64,000 nt of DNA from contig NZ_JACMYC010000001.1 in the NCBI RefSeq assembly GCF_014266025.1, forward strand, positions 620,001 to 684,000, given 5' to 3'. The notes under the pieces were generated by a model, which did not search any database, had not been told where the DNA came from, and was given only the letters and a program-made list of their open reading frames with translations. Shown piece after piece: positions 1 to 8,975 of the stretch (within the stretch, counting starts at the first letter, position 1; every line of letters starts with the position of its first letter). The DNA is from Nocardioides deserti (GTDB lineage: Bacteria > Actinomycetota > Actinomycetes > Propionibacteriales > Nocardioidaceae). Made by a program: the position numbers and the translations under genes.

Positions 1-6
1 TAGGGT
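1..6 (+). promoter_or_regulatory. -10 box of arc
   Basis: TAGGGT fits the actinobacterial TANNNT -10 pattern. It would start a leader of about 18 bases carrying the GAGGAGG ribosome site before the ATG at 31. The -35 region lies outside the window. Confidence 0.5.
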
Positions 7-30
7 CGCGGCACACGAGGAGGTGCGCCG

Positions 31-1809
31 ATGACATCCGACATCCCCAGCTCGGGCAGCCGCGCTCAGGACGGTCCCAGCCCGGAGGAGCTCGCGAGCC
101 ACGTCCGGTTCCTGGAGGCCGAGGTCACCGACCTCAGGCGCCGCCTGAGCGACTCGCCCTCGCACAACCGCGGCCTCGAGCTCCGGCTCGCCGACGCGCA
201 GCGCTCGCTCGCCGCAGTGACGTCGCAGAACGAGCGGCTCGCCAGCACGCTGCGCGAGGCCCGCGACCAGATCATGAAGCTCAAGGAGGAGGTCGACCGG
301 CTCGCCCAGCCGCCGGCTGGATTCGGCACCTTCCTCGCCCGCAACGACGACGACTCGGTCGACGTCTTCACCGGCGGCCGCAAGCTCCGGGTCAACGTCA
401 GCCCGTCCGTCGACCTCGACACCCTGCGCCGCGGCCAGGAGGTCATGCTCAACGAGGCTTTGAACGTCGTCGCCGCGCTCGAGTTCGAGCAGGTCGGCGA
501 GGTCGTGATGTTCAAGGAGGTGCTCGCCGACGGCGACCGCGCCCTGGTCATCGCCAACGCCGACGAGGAGCGCATCGTGCGGCTGGCCGAGCCGCTGCGC
601 GGGGAGACGATCCGCGCCGGCGACAGCCTGCTGCTGGACTCCCGTGCCGGCTACGTCTACGAGAAGGTCCCGAAGTCGGAGGTCGAGGAGCTCGTCCTCG
701 AGGAGGTCCCCGACATCGCCTACGAGTCCATCGGCGGCCTCGGCGGCCAGATCGAGCAGATCCAGGACGCGGTCGAGCTGCCGTACCTCTACCCCGAGCT
801 CTTCCGCGAGCACCAGCTCAAGCCGCCCAAGGGCGTGCTGCTCTACGGCCCTCCCGGCTGCGGCAAGACGCTGATCGCCAAGGCGGTCGCGAACTCGCTG
901 GCCAAGAAGGTCGCCGCACGGCACGGCACGGACGGCGCGGGCCAGGAGGTGAAGTCCTACTTCCTGAACATCAAGGGCCCCGAGCTGCTCAACAAGTACG
1001 TCGGTGAGACCGAGCGCCACATCCGGCTGGTGTTCCAGCGGGCGCGGGAGAAGGCCAGCACCGGCACGCCGGTCATCGTGTTCTTCGACGAGATGGACTC
1101 GCTGTTCCGCACCCGTGGGTCCGGCGTCTCCTCCGACGTCGAGAACACCATCGTCCCGCAGCTGCTCAGCGAGATCGACGGCGTCGAGCTGCTGGAAAAC
1201 GTCCTGGTCATCGGCGCCTCGAACCGCGAGGACATGATCGACCCCGCGATCCTGCGGCCCGGTCGCCTCGACGTGAAGATCAAGATCGAGCGGCCCGACG
1301 CCGAGTCCGCACGCGACATCTTCTCCAAGTACCTCACCCCCGACCTCCCCCTCCACGCAGACGACCTCGCCGAGTTCGGCGGGGACCGCGAGGCAACGGT
1401 GGGCGGCATGATCCGGGCGACGGTCGAGCGGATGTACGCCGAGACCGAGGAGAACCGGTTCCTCGAGGTCACCTACGCCAACGGCGACAAGGAGGTCCTG
1501 TACTTCAAGGACTTCAACTCCGGCGCGATGATCCAGAACATCGTCGACCGCGCGAAGAAGATGGCCATCAAGGACTTCCTCGAGCAGGATCAGCGCGGCC
1601 TCCGGGTCGCCCACCTCCTGCAGGCGTGCGTCGACGAGTTCAAGGAGAACGAGGACCTCCCGAACACCACCAACCCCGACGACTGGGCGCGGATTTCGGG
1701 CAAGAAGGGGGAGCGGATCGTCTTCATCCGCACCCTCATCAGCGGCAAGCAGGGCACCGAGCCCGGCCGGTCCATCGACACCGTCGCCAACACCGGCCAG
1801 TACCTCTGA
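31..1809 (+). CDS. arc: Proteasome-associated AAA ATPase (ARC/Mpa)
   Basis: This is the ring ATPase that recognises pupylated proteins, unfolds them and threads them into the 20S proteasome in the cytoplasm. The 592 residues hold an N-terminal coiled coil (about 15-90), the OB-fold inter-domain (about 95-235) and one AAA module with Walker A GPPGCGKT at 273-280 and Walker B ending in Asp-Glu at 353-354. The protein ends in Gln-Tyr-Leu, the C-terminal tail by which Mpa docks on and opens the proteasome alpha ring. The length is normal for the family. GAGGAGG upstream supports the ATG. It heads the Pup-proteasome block (dop, pup, prcBA and pafA follow) but is separated from it by two genes on the other strand. 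Confidence 0.97.
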   Translation: MTSDIPSSGSRAQDGPSPEELASHVRFLEAEVTDLRRRLSDSPSHNRGLELRLADAQRSLAAVTSQNERLASTLREARDQIMKLKEEVDRLAQPPAGFGTFLARNDDDSVDVFTGGRKLRVNVSPSVDLDTLRRGQEVMLNEALNVVAALEFEQVGEVVMFKEVLADGDRALVIANADEERIVRLAEPLRGETIRAGDSLLLDSRAGYVYEKVPKSEVEELVLEEVPDIAYESIGGLGGQIEQIQDAVELPYLYPELFREHQLKPPKGVLLYGPPGCGKTLIAKAVANSLAKKVAARHGTDGAGQEVKSYFLNIKGPELLNKYVGETERHIRLVFQRAREKASTGTPVIVFFDEMDSLFRTRGSGVSSDVENTIVPQLLSEIDGVELLENVLVIGASNREDMIDPAILRPGRLDVKIKIERPDAESARDIFSKYLTPDLPLHADDLAEFGGDREATVGGMIRATVERMYAETEENRFLEVTYANGDKEVLYFKDFNSGAMIQNIVDRAKKMAIKDFLEQDQRGLRVAHLLQACVDEFKENEDLPNTTNPDDWARISGKKGERIVFIRTLISGKQGTEPGRSIDTVANTGQYL

Positions 1810-1815
1810 TCCGTT

Positions 1816-1851
1816 CGCGCCGGGACTGTCGCGGGTAACGGTCCCGGCGCG
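1816..1851 (+). terminator. Strong hairpin after arc
   Basis: Eleven base pairs (1816-1826 with 1841-1851, all perfect) enclose a 14-base loop, starting six bases after the arc stop codon. There is no T-tract, as is common for GC-rich actinomycete terminators. It could terminate arc transcription or set the level of read-through into the small ORF at 1889. Confidence 0.6.
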
Positions 1852-1888
1852 GCGGCCACCCCGAGGCCGCCCGGACAAGGAGACCCCT

Positions 1889-1966
1889 GTGCTCAAGATC
1901 CTGCTGATCGTCCTCGTCGTCCTGGCGATCCTCTACGTCGGCTCGATGCTGCTGCGCCGGCGCTGA
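1889..1966 (+). CDS. 25-residue single-pass membrane microprotein
   Basis: An open frame of 25 codons starts with GTG at 1889. A textbook ribosome site, AAGGAG (1877-1882), lies six bases upstream. The product is one hydrophobic stretch (residues 4-17, Ile/Leu/Val rich), then Gly-Ser-Met-Leu-Leu and a terminal Arg-Arg-Arg, which predicts a membrane helix with the arginine end in the cytoplasm. It lies between the arc hairpin and the convergent ybaK-like gene. I do not recognise a family and cannot give a function. The strong ribosome site and the membrane-like composition argue against chance, but such short frames do arise by chance. Confidence 0.5.
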   Translation: MLKILLIVLVVLAILYVGSMLLRRR

Positions 1967-1973
1967 GGAGTCC

Positions 1974-2456
1974 CTAGTCCGACGGGACGACGTCGGTGAC
2001 GTCGGTGACGTCGGCGACCTCCGCGCCCAGCGCGGCGAGGAGGTCGTCGGCCTCGACGGTCACCCCGACCCCGTGCTCACCTCCGCCGATCGAGATCCGT
2101 CCGGCGACGGACGCGTCGGCGACGACCGGGAGGGCGGTCCGGCTGCCCAGGGGCGTGATCGTGCCCCGTTCGTAGCCGGTCACCCGCAGCGCCTCGTCCG
2201 CGGACGCCATCGTCAGGCGGTTGACGCCGAGCAGCCCGCGCAGCTTGGGCCAGGCGATCTCCCGGTCGCCGGGCACCAGGACGAACCGGTGGTCGCCCTC
2301 GGCCACCCGCACGACCATCGTCTTGACGAGCCGGCGGGGCTCCACCCCGCGCGCAGCGGCCGCCTCCGCCAACGATCGCACCGGGCCGTGCCGGGTCACC
2401 TCGACGTCGAGCCCGAGCTCGCGAGCCGCCGCGACGACCCGCGCGTGACCACTCAC
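1974..2456 (-). CDS. YbaK/EbsC-type Cys-tRNA(Pro) deacylase-like protein
   Basis: A 160-residue protein of the YbaK/ProX superfamily, whose members hydrolyse mischarged aminoacyl-tRNAs, typically Cys-tRNA(Pro). The segment LVKTMVVRV carries the conserved lysine of the family, and the glycine-rich ISIGGGEHGVGV near the C-terminus matches the usual GGG motif. The GTG start overlaps the stop of the methyltransferase gene by four bases (GTGA), so the two are translationally coupled. The C-terminal repeat of Asp-Val-Thr (VADVTDVTDVV) is a local expansion. The exact tRNA substrate cannot be read from sequence. Confidence 0.8.
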   Translation of the reverse strand: MSGHARVVAAARELGLDVEVTRHGPVRSLAEAAAARGVEPRRLVKTMVVRVAEGDHRFVLVPGDREIAWPKLRGLLGVNRLTMASADEALRVTGYERGTITPLGSRTALPVVADASVAGRISIGGGEHGVGVTVEADDLLAALGAEVADVTDVTDVVPSD

Positions 2457-3076
2457 GGCGCCACCGCGCGACCCACGAACGCGTGGGTCCACGGCCGGGA
2501 GACGGCCGGGCCGGGGAGGTAGGACTCCTCGAGGTCCTCGACGACCAGCCCGGCGGCAGCCACCAGGGCCGGCACGTCGCGGCTGAGGTGGCAGCCGCCG
2601 CACACGGTCCGTTGCACGGGGTCGAGCCGGCGTTGCCAGGCGGCCACCTTGGCGTCCGGCGCCAGGCCGTGCTCGAGGAAGTGAAACGACCCGCCGGGTC
2701 GCAGCACCCGGCGTACCTCTGCCAGCGCGAGCGAGGGGTCCGGGATGGTGCAGAGCGTGAACGTCGACAGCACGGCGTCGTACGCCGCGTCCCCGGCGTC
2801 CAGCCGCTGGCCGTCCAGCCCGGTCCGGTGCACCGGCACGCGGGCCGCCGCACGACGGCCGGCGGACATCCGCCAGCCGACGTCGGAGGGCTCGACGGCG
2901 TCGACGGAGACCACCTCGGGTGGGTAGCACGGGAGGTTGGCACCGCTGCCGAACCCGATCTCGAGCACGCGCCCGGCCAGGCCCTCGCAGGCGGCCTCGC
3001 GCAGCGTGGTGACCTCGCCGCCGGCGAGCGCGCGGTCGGTGAGGTGGGGGACGACCCGTTCGGTCCACAGACCCAT
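2453..3076 (-). CDS. Class I SAM-dependent methyltransferase (UbiE/type-11 like)
   Basis: A 207-residue protein with the SAM-binding glycine motif EIGFGSGAN near residue 40, an acidic residue after beta-2 (VDAVEPSD), and the post-motif DAVLSTFTLCTIPD with the VRRVLRPGG helix typical of type-11 methyltransferases. The C-terminal CGGCHLSRD segment is seen in related actinobacterial proteins. The substrate is unknown. The gene is divergent from dop, and the two starts are only 39 bases apart. Its own -10 box (TAGGCT, 3083-3088) sits six bases before the ATG, so it is probably leaderless. Confidence 0.85.
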   Translation of the reverse strand: MGLWTERVVPHLTDRALAGGEVTTLREAACEGLAGRVLEIGFGSGANLPCYPPEVVSVDAVEPSDVGWRMSAGRRAAARVPVHRTGLDGQRLDAGDAAYDAVLSTFTLCTIPDPSLALAEVRRVLRPGGSFHFLEHGLAPDAKVAAWQRRLDPVQRTVCGGCHLSRDVPALVAAAGLVVEDLEESYLPGPAVSRPWTHAFVGRAVAP

Positions 3077-3082
3077 CCGCCC

Positions 3083-3109
3083 AGCCTAGGCGCGCTGCCC
3101 CCGTAGGCT
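3083..3109. promoter_or_regulatory. Back-to-back leaderless promoters for methyltransferase and dop
   Basis: TAGGCT occurs on the minus strand (3083-3088), six bases before the methyltransferase ATG. The same hexamer occurs on the plus strand (3104-3109), six bases before the dop ATG. With a -10 to start-site distance of 6-7 bases, both transcripts would begin at the start codon. The -35 regions of the two must overlap each other's -10 boxes or first codons. Confidence 0.65.
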
Positions 3110-3115
3110 CGGAGC

Positions 3116-4624
3116 ATGAGCGTCCGCCGAGTGATGGGCACCGAGGTCGAGTACGGGATCTCGGTGACCGGCCAGCCGCTGGCCAACCCGATGGTCGCCT
3201 CCTCGCAGGTGGTCAACGCCTATGCCTCCGCGACGGCCAAGGCGCGCCGGGCGCGGTGGGACTTCGAGGAGGAGTCGCCGCTGCGCGACGCCCGCGGCTT
3301 CGACATGTCCCGCCAGGTCGCCGACGCCAGCCAGCTGACCGACGAGGACCTGGGCCTGGCCAACGTCATCCTGACCAACGGCGCCCGGCTCTACGTCGAC
3401 CACGCCCACCCGGAGTACTCCACGCCCGAGGTCACCACGCCGCTCGACATCGTGCGCTGGGACAAGGCGGGGGAGCAGGTGATGCTCGACGCCCAGCGCC
3501 GCGCCGCGCTGCTGCCCGGCGGGTCGCCCATCGCGCTGTACAAGAACAACACCGACGGCAAGGGCGCGTCCTACGGGGCGCACGAGAACTACCTGATGCG
3601 GCGGTCCACCCCGTTCGCGGAGATCGTCAAGCACCTGACGCCGTTCTTCGTCAGCCGCCAGGTCGTCACCGGCGCGGGCCGGGTCGGGATCGGCCAGGAC
3701 GGGCGCGAGCACGGCTACCAGGTGAGCCAGCGCGCGGACTTCTTCGAGGTCGAGGTGGGCCTGGAGACGACGCTCAAGCGCCCGATCATCAACACTCGCG
3801 ACGAGCCGCACGCCGACCCGGAGAAGTACCGCCGGCTCCACGTCATCATCGGCGACGCCAACCTCGCCGAGGTGTCGACGTACCTCAAGGTCGGCACGAC
3901 CGCGCTGGTGCTGGCGATGATCGAGGACCGGTTCGTCAACGTCGACCTCTCCGTCGACGGCCCGGTCTCCGCGCTGCGCGCCGTCTCCCACGACCCGACC
4001 CTGAAGCAGACGGTCACGCTGCGCGACGGTCGCCGGCTGACGGGCGTCCAGCTGCAGCTGGAGTACCTCGACCTGGCCCGCAAGTACGTCGAGGACCGGT
4101 ACGGCGCCGACGCCGACCCCCAGACCGTCGACGTGCTCGCCCGCTGGGAGTCGGTCCTGGACCGGCTCGAGCGCGACCCGATGCTGTGCGCCGGCGAGCT
4201 CGACTGGGTCGCGAAGCTGAAGCTGCTGGAGTCCTACCGCTCCCGCGACGGCCTGGACTGGGACGACGCGAAGCTGGCGCTGATCGACCTGCAGTACTCC
4301 GACATCCGCCCCGAGAAGGGCCTCTACGCCAGGCTCGCCGCCGCGGGTCGCATCGAGCGGCTGCTCGACGACGCCGCGGTCGAGTCCGCGATGCACGACC
4401 CGCCTGAGGACACCCGCGCCTACTTCCGCGGCCGCTGCCTGGAGAAGTACGCCGAGCACGTCGCCGCCGCCTCCTGGGACTCGGTGATCTTCGACCTGCC
4501 CGGCCGGGACTCGCTCCAGCGCGTGCCGACCCTCGACCCGTTGCGGGGCAGCAAGGCGTCGGTCGGCGAGCTGATCAACCGGTGCCGGACGGCCGAGGAC
4601 TTGTTCACCGCACTCACCCGGTGA
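3116..4624 (+). CDS. dop: Deamidase/depupylase of Pup (Dop)
   Basis: Dop converts the C-terminal Gln of Pup to Glu so that PafA can ligate it, and it also removes Pup from substrates. The 502 residues show the carboxylate-amine-ligase-like fold shared with PafA: the N-terminal [11 protein letters not shown] with the ATP/Mg-binding glutamates, [12 protein letters not shown], and [19 protein letters not shown] segment of roughly 40 residues after the first strand (around 40-80), which PafA lacks, is the Dop-loop and separates the two paralogs. The preferred start is the ATG directly behind TAGGCT, with no ribosome site. It lies 17 bases upstream of pup, whose C-terminal GGQ requires this deamidase. 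Confidence 0.97.
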   Translation: MSVRRVMGTEVEYGISVTGQPLANPMVASSQVVNAYASATAKARRARWDFEEESPLRDARGFDMSRQVADASQLTDEDLGLANVILTNGARLYVDHAHPEYSTPEVTTPLDIVRWDKAGEQVMLDAQRRAALLPGGSPIALYKNNTDGKGASYGAHENYLMRRSTPFAEIVKHLTPFFVSRQVVTGAGRVGIGQDGREHGYQVSQRADFFEVEVGLETTLKRPIINTRDEPHADPEKYRRLHVIIGDANLAEVSTYLKVGTTALVLAMIEDRFVNVDLSVDGPVSALRAVSHDPTLKQTVTLRDGRRLTGVQLQLEYLDLARKYVEDRYGADADPQTVDVLARWESVLDRLERDPMLCAGELDWVAKLKLLESYRSRDGLDWDDAKLALIDLQYSDIRPEKGLYARLAAAGRIERLLDDAAVESAMHDPPEDTRAYFRGRCLEKYAEHVAAASWDSVIFDLPGRDSLQRVPTLDPLRGSKASVGELINRCRTAEDLFTALTR

Positions 4625-4629
4625 CTGAG

Positions 4630-4635
4630 TAGGTT
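4630..4635 (+). promoter_or_regulatory. -10 box of pup
   Basis: TAGGTT ends six bases before the pup ATG, inside the 17-base gap after dop. Pup therefore probably has its own leaderless transcript in addition to any read-through from dop. Confidence 0.6.
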
Positions 4636-4641
4636 GGGGAC

Positions 4642-4839
4642 ATGGCACAGGAGCAGAAGCAGCCGAAGCGGTCCTCGGAGACCGAGGAGGTCGTCGAGAC
4701 GGCCCCCGAGACGGACGTGGCCGAGCGCAAGGAAGCCCTGGACAGCGACGTCGACGACCTGCTCGACGAGATCGACGACGTCCTCGAGACCAACGCCGAG
4801 GACTTCGTGAAGTCCTTCATCCAGAAGGGCGGGCAGTAG
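4642..4839 (+). CDS. pup: Prokaryotic ubiquitin-like protein Pup
   Basis: Pup is the small disordered modifier that is ligated to lysines of doomed proteins and binds the ARC/Mpa coiled coil. The 65-residue product is highly charged. Its central helix-forming region is rich in Asp, Glu and Leu (about 34-52), and the conserved tail FVKSFIQKGGQ is present. The terminal GGQ must be deamidated to GGE by Dop before conjugation. The gene lies between dop and prcB, three bases from the latter, as in other actinomycetes. Confidence 0.98.
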   Translation: MAQEQKQPKRSSETEEVVETAPETDVAERKEALDSDVDDLLDEIDDVLETNAEDFVKSFIQKGGQ

Positions 4840-4842
4840 GCC

Positions 4843-5700
4843 TTGTCCGATCCCCGTCTGCCCGCTGCCTACCTGCAGCCGGGCGTCTCGTCGTTCGCCG
4901 ACTTCCTCGCCGAGCAGGCTCCTGACCTGCTGCCGGCGCGCCGCGCCGTCCCGCAGGGCAACGCCGGCGACCTGGCCCCGCACGGCACGACCATCGTCGC
5001 GGCGACCTTCCCCGGTGGCGTCGTCATGGCCGGCGACCGCCGCGCCACGATGGGCAACATCATCGCCCAGCGCGACATCGAGAAGGTCTTCCCGGCCGAC
5101 GAGTTCTCCGCCGTCGGCATCGCCGGCACCGCGGGCCTCGCGGTCGAGATGGTCCGCCTGTTCCAGACCGAGCTCGAGCACTACGAGAAGATCGAGGGCA
5201 CCACGCTGTCGATGGACGGCAAGGCCAACCGCCTGGCCGCGCTCATCCGCGGGAACCTCGGCATGGCGATGCAGGGGCTGGCCGTCGTGCCGCTCTTCGC
5301 CGGCTACGACCTCGCCGCCGGCCAGGGCCGGATCTTCAGCTACGACGTGACCGGCGGTCGCTACGAGGAGACCGCCTTCCACTCGGTCGGCTCCGGCTCC
5401 CTGTTCGCCCGCGGCGCGCTCAAGAAGCTGTACCGCGAGGACCTCAGCACCGAGGACTGCGTCACCGTCGTCGTCCAGGCGCTGTACGACGCCGCCGACG
5501 ACGACTCCGCGACCGGTGGTCCCGACCTGGCCCGCCGGATCTTCCCGGTCGTCCAGGTGATCACCGCCGAGGGCGGCCGCCGGATGCGCGACGAGGAGGT
5601 CGCCGAGATCGCCGACCGCGTCGTCGCCGGCCGGATGGTCCGTCCCGACGGCCCGGCCGCACCGTTGACCGGTCCTTCGACCGGAGGTGACGCGCGATGA
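4843..5700 (+). CDS. prcB: 20S proteasome beta subunit PrcB
   Basis: The catalytic subunit of the bacterial 20S core. The 285-residue precursor has a propeptide of about 48 residues. The cleavage site is His-Gly before TTIVAATF, making Thr49 the active nucleophile. The downstream GDRRAT and [10 protein letters not shown] segments and the Asp/Lys partners match the family. I take the TTG at 4843, three bases after the pup stop, because it gives the usual propeptide length. The stop codon overlaps the prcA start (ATGA), as expected for two subunits made in equal amounts. Confidence 0.97.
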   Translation: MSDPRLPAAYLQPGVSSFADFLAEQAPDLLPARRAVPQGNAGDLAPHGTTIVAATFPGGVVMAGDRRATMGNIIAQRDIEKVFPADEFSAVGIAGTAGLAVEMVRLFQTELEHYEKIEGTTLSMDGKANRLAALIRGNLGMAMQGLAVVPLFAGYDLAAGQGRIFSYDVTGGRYEETAFHSVGSGSLFARGALKKLYREDLSTEDCVTVVVQALYDAADDDSATGGPDLARRIFPVVQVITAEGGRRMRDEEVAEIADRVVAGRMVRPDGPAAPLTGPSTGGDAR

Positions 5701-6479
5701 GCACGCCGTTCTACGTCTCGCCCGAGCAGCTGATGAAGGACCGGGCTGACTTCGCCCGCAAGGGCATCGCCCGCGGCCGGTCCGTGGTGGCGGTGCAGTA
5801 CGCCGACGGCGTCCTCTTCGTCTCCGAGAACCCCTCGCAGGCGCTGCACAAGGTCTCCGAGATCTACGACCGGATCGCCTTCGCCGCGGTCGGGCGCTAC
5901 AACGAGTTCGAGAACCTCCGCATCGCCGGCGTCCGGCTCGCCGACATGCGCGGCTACGCCTACGACCGGCGCGACGTCACCGGCCGCGGCCTCGCCAACG
6001 CCTACGCGCAGACCCTCGGCACCATCTTCTCGAGCGGGGGCGAGAAGCCCTACGAGGTCGAGCTGTTCGTGGCCGAGATCGGTGACGAGGCCGCGTCCGA
6101 CCAGATCTACCGGTTGACGTACGACGGTCAGGTCGCCGACGAGCACGGGTACGCCGTCATGGGCGGCGCCGCCGAGGCCGTCACGGCCCACCTCAAGGAG
6201 CACTACCGCTCGGGTGCCGCCCTCGAGGAGGCCCTCAAGACCGCCGTCGCCGCGCTCGGCCACACCGAGACGGAGGACCGCGTGATCGCGGTCGACGACC
6301 TCGAGGTGGCCGTGCTCGACCGGACGCGCATCCAGCCGCGGAAGTTCTCGCGCCTGGCGCCGGCCCGGCTCGAGGTGCTGCTCGGTGGACGGGGCGAGAC
6401 CTCGCCGTCGCAGGTGCACCCCGACCCCGAGCCGCCCGCTGCGGACCCGGAGCCGCCGGTGGCCCCGCCGATGTCCTGA
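5697..6479 (+). CDS. prcA: 20S proteasome alpha subunit PrcA
   Basis: Forms the outer heptameric rings that gate the proteasome and dock the ATPase. The 260 residues start with [20 protein letters not shown], the gating N-terminus and helix H0 of bacterial alpha subunits, followed by the [11 protein letters not shown] strand. No N-terminal catalytic threonine is present, as expected. The C-terminal 30 or so residues are a Pro/Glu-rich tail of low complexity. The ATG overlaps the prcB stop by four bases. Confidence 0.97.
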   Translation: MSTPFYVSPEQLMKDRADFARKGIARGRSVVAVQYADGVLFVSENPSQALHKVSEIYDRIAFAAVGRYNEFENLRIAGVRLADMRGYAYDRRDVTGRGLANAYAQTLGTIFSSGGEKPYEVELFVAEIGDEAASDQIYRLTYDGQVADEHGYAVMGGAAEAVTAHLKEHYRSGAALEEALKTAVAALGHTETEDRVIAVDDLEVAVLDRTRIQPRKFSRLAPARLEVLLGGRGETSPSQVHPDPEPPAADPEPPVAPPMS

Positions 6480-6519
6480 CCGCGCCCGCGGGTCGGCCCC
6501 GCGGCGCCCATCCGGTGCG

Positions 6520-6525
6520 TAGTGT
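6520..6525 (+). promoter_or_regulatory. -10 box of pafA
   Basis: TAGTGT lies exactly six bases before the pafA ATG and no ribosome site is visible, so pafA is likely transcribed leaderless from its own promoter and not only from the prcBA transcript. Confidence 0.6.
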
Positions 6526-6531
6526 TCAGCC

Positions 6532-7893
6532 ATGGACCGCCGGATCTTCGGGATCGAGAACGAGTACGGCGTCACGTGCACGTTCAAGGGCCAGCGTCGG
6601 CTCTCGCCCGACGAGGTCGCGCGCTACCTGTTCCGCAAGGTCGTGAGCTGGGGGCGCTCGAGCAACGTCTTCCTCCGCAACGGCGCGCGGCTCTACCTCG
6701 ACGTCGGCAGCCACCCGGAGTACGCGACGCCCGAGTGCGACGACGTCGTGGAGCTGGTGACCCACGACAAGGCGGGGGAACGGGTCCTCGAGGGGCTGCT
6801 GCTCGACGCCGAGCAGCGGCTGCACGACGAGGGCATCGCCGGCGAGATCTACCTGTTCAAGAACAACACCGACTCCGCCGGCAACTCCTACGGCTGCCAC
6901 GAGAACTACCTGGTCGGGCGCAGCGGTGAGTTCTCCCGCCTCGCGGACGTGCTGATCCCGTTCCTGGTGACCCGGCAGATCGTCGTGGGCGCCGGCAAGG
7001 TCACGCACACACCGCGGGGCGCCGGCTACAGCGTGAGCCAGCGCGCGGAGCACATCTGGGAGGGCGTCTCGAGCGCCACCACCCGCAGCCGACCGATCAT
7101 CAACACCCGCGACGAGCCGCACGCGGACGCGGAGAAGTACCGCCGGCTCCACGTCATCGTCGGCGACTCCAACATGAGCGAGACCACGACCATGCTCAAG
7201 GTCGCCAGCTGCGACCTGGTGCTGCGCATGATCGAGGAGGGGGTCGTCATGCGCGACCTCACGATGGAGAACCCGATCCGGGCGATCCGGGAGATCTCCC
7301 ACGACGTCACCGGCACCCGCAAGGTCCGGCTGGCCAACGGCCGCGAGGCCAGCGCCCTGGAGATCCAGGGGGAGTATCTGTCGAAGGCGCGCGACTTCGT
7401 CGACCGCCGCGGCATCAGCACCCCGGTCATCGAGCAGGCGCTGGACCTGTGGGAGCGCGGGCTCAAGGCGATCGAGTCCGACGACCTCGGCCTGGTGGAC
7501 ACCGAGATCGACTGGGTCATCAAGTGGAAGCTCATCGACGCCTACCGCGCCAAGCACGGGCTGCCGCTGGGCCACCCCCGCATCGCGCAGCTGGACCTGG
7601 CGTACCACGACATCCACCGCGGCCGCGGGCTCTACTACCTGCTCGAGAAGCGGGGCAAGGTCGCCCGGGTGACCACGGACCTGAAGATCTTCGAGGCCAA
7701 GTCGGTGCCGCCGCAGACCACGCGCGCCCGCCTTCGCGGCGAGTTCATCCGCAAGGCCCAGGAGCGCCGGCGCGACTTCACCGTCGACTGGGTGCACCTC
7801 AAGCTCAACGACCAGGCCCAGCGCACGGTGCTGTGCAAGGACCCGTTCCGGGCCTACGACGAGCGCGTGCAGCGCCTCATCGACGGCATGTGA
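6532..7893 (+). CDS. pafA: Pup-protein ligase PafA
   Basis: PafA uses ATP to phosphorylate the C-terminal Glu of deamidated Pup and joins it to a substrate lysine. The 453 residues begin with [14 protein letters not shown], carrying the Mg/ATP-binding glutamates, then [16 protein letters not shown] with the catalytic base Asp57, then [19 protein letters not shown]. The segment corresponding to the Dop-loop is absent, which identifies it as the ligase rather than a second Dop. The length is typical. It closes the core pupylation genes and is followed by an FKBP lipoprotein before pafBC. Confidence 0.97.
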   Translation: MDRRIFGIENEYGVTCTFKGQRRLSPDEVARYLFRKVVSWGRSSNVFLRNGARLYLDVGSHPEYATPECDDVVELVTHDKAGERVLEGLLLDAEQRLHDEGIAGEIYLFKNNTDSAGNSYGCHENYLVGRSGEFSRLADVLIPFLVTRQIVVGAGKVTHTPRGAGYSVSQRAEHIWEGVSSATTRSRPIINTRDEPHADAEKYRRLHVIVGDSNMSETTTMLKVASCDLVLRMIEEGVVMRDLTMENPIRAIREISHDVTGTRKVRLANGREASALEIQGEYLSKARDFVDRRGISTPVIEQALDLWERGLKAIESDDLGLVDTEIDWVIKWKLIDAYRAKHGLPLGHPRIAQLDLAYHDIHRGRGLYYLLEKRGKVARVTTDLKIFEAKSVPPQTTRARLRGEFIRKAQERRRDFTVDWVHLKLNDQAQRTVLCKDPFRAYDERVQRLIDGM

Positions 7894-7969
7894 GCCTCCC
7901 CAGGCCGCTCTCAGGGACCGCTTGTAGGGTGAGCGCCGCTCCGACCCCAGATCCCCGAAGGTGAACCCC

Positions 7970-8923
7970 GTGCTCCGACGCCCCCGTCGAACCCGTCGCC
8001 CCGCCCTTGCCCTGGTCCCGCTCCTCCTGGCCGCCTCGCTGAGCGCGTGCGGCGACGACGAGGGCGACAGCGGCGTCAGCGGTGACGAGGAGCGCCTCGA
8101 TGCCGTGGAGATCACTGGCGACGTCGGCAAGCAGCCGAAGGTCGAGTGGAACGGCGTCATGGAGGCCGGCGACATCGTGGCCGAGACGGTCGTCGAGGGT
8201 GACGGCGAGGAGCTCGCGGACGGCGACCAGGTGGTCACCCACATCTGGATCGGCAACGGCTTCACCAAGACCAAGGCCTACAGCACCTACGACGAGGGCG
8301 GCAGCCCCGAGACGCTGACCGTCGGCGACGACCTCGCGCCGATCTTCGAGGACGCCCTCGAGGGGCGGACGATCGGCTCCCGCGTCGCGGTCACCGCGTC
8401 CGCGGACGAGGCCTTCGGCGAGGTCGGCAACCCGCAGCTCAACATCGCCAACAAGGACACCGTCCTCGTCCTGGTCGACCTCGTCGAGGAGTTCGTGCCG
8501 CCGAAGCCGGAGGACGTCGGCGCCGACGAGATGCCCGGCATCGTCTTCGGCGAGGGCGGCGACCCGGTCCGCCTGCGCTTCAAGGGGCTGCCGAAGCCGA
8601 AGGCCGACGACGACCTGAAGCGGTACGTCGTCCGCGAGGGCAAGGGCAAGACCCTCACCCAGGACAGCACCGTCAAGGCCGACTACCTCGGCATGGTCTA
8701 CGGCGCCGGCAAGCCGTTCGACGAGTCGTTCTCGAAGAAGCCCGCGGAGTTCTCCCTGCAGCAGGTCGTGCAGGGCTGGACCTACGGCCTCGCCGGGGTC
8801 AAGGTCGGCAGCCGCGTCCTGCTCTCCATCCCGCCGGACCTCGGCTACGGTGACCAGGCACAGGCTGCGATCCCGGCCGGCAGCACCCTGTACTTCGTCG
8901 TCGACATCGTCTCGGCGAAGTGA
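7970..8923 (+). CDS. FKBP-type peptidyl-prolyl isomerase lipoprotein
   Basis: A predicted secreted and lipid-anchored folding helper. An arginine-rich N-terminus and hydrophobic stretch lead to the lipobox LSAC (Cys27 with this start). Two tandem FKBP-like domains follow: residues about 50-160, with the typical hallmark residues degraded, and about 195-317, ending in the classical LLSIPPDLGYGD and YFVVDIV elements. I choose the GTG at 7970 because GAAGGTGA sits just upstream. A GTG at 7961 in the same frame leaves no room for a ribosome site. A TAGGGT box at 7925-7930 is a likely -10. The gene separates pafA from pafBC. I recall FKBP genes in the same place in streptomycetes. Confidence 0.88.
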   Translation: MLRRPRRTRRPALALVPLLLAASLSACGDDEGDSGVSGDEERLDAVEITGDVGKQPKVEWNGVMEAGDIVAETVVEGDGEELADGDQVVTHIWIGNGFTKTKAYSTYDEGGSPETLTVGDDLAPIFEDALEGRTIGSRVAVTASADEAFGEVGNPQLNIANKDTVLVLVDLVEEFVPPKPEDVGADEMPGIVFGEGGDPVRLRFKGLPKPKADDDLKRYVVREGKGKTLTQDSTVKADYLGMVYGAGKPFDESFSKKPAEFSLQQVVQGWTYGLAGVKVGSRVLLSIPPDLGYGDQAQAAIPAGSTLYFVVDIVSAK

Positions 8924-8975
8924 CGCGGCGCCCCGGCCGCGCGCCGGGGCGCACCCACGTGACGACGGGAGAGCG

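Noticed and set aside
1889..1966. The small ORF as a leader peptide for a downstream gene
   Set aside because: The next gene downstream is on the opposite strand and convergent, so there is nothing for a leader to control.
3086..4648. Minus-strand open frame of 520 codons opposite dop
   Set aside because: It is the mirror of dop: its composition is Arg/Gly/Val/His rich with no domain, no ribosome site, and dop is certain. Many similar long antisense frames in this GC-rich window were left out for the same reason.
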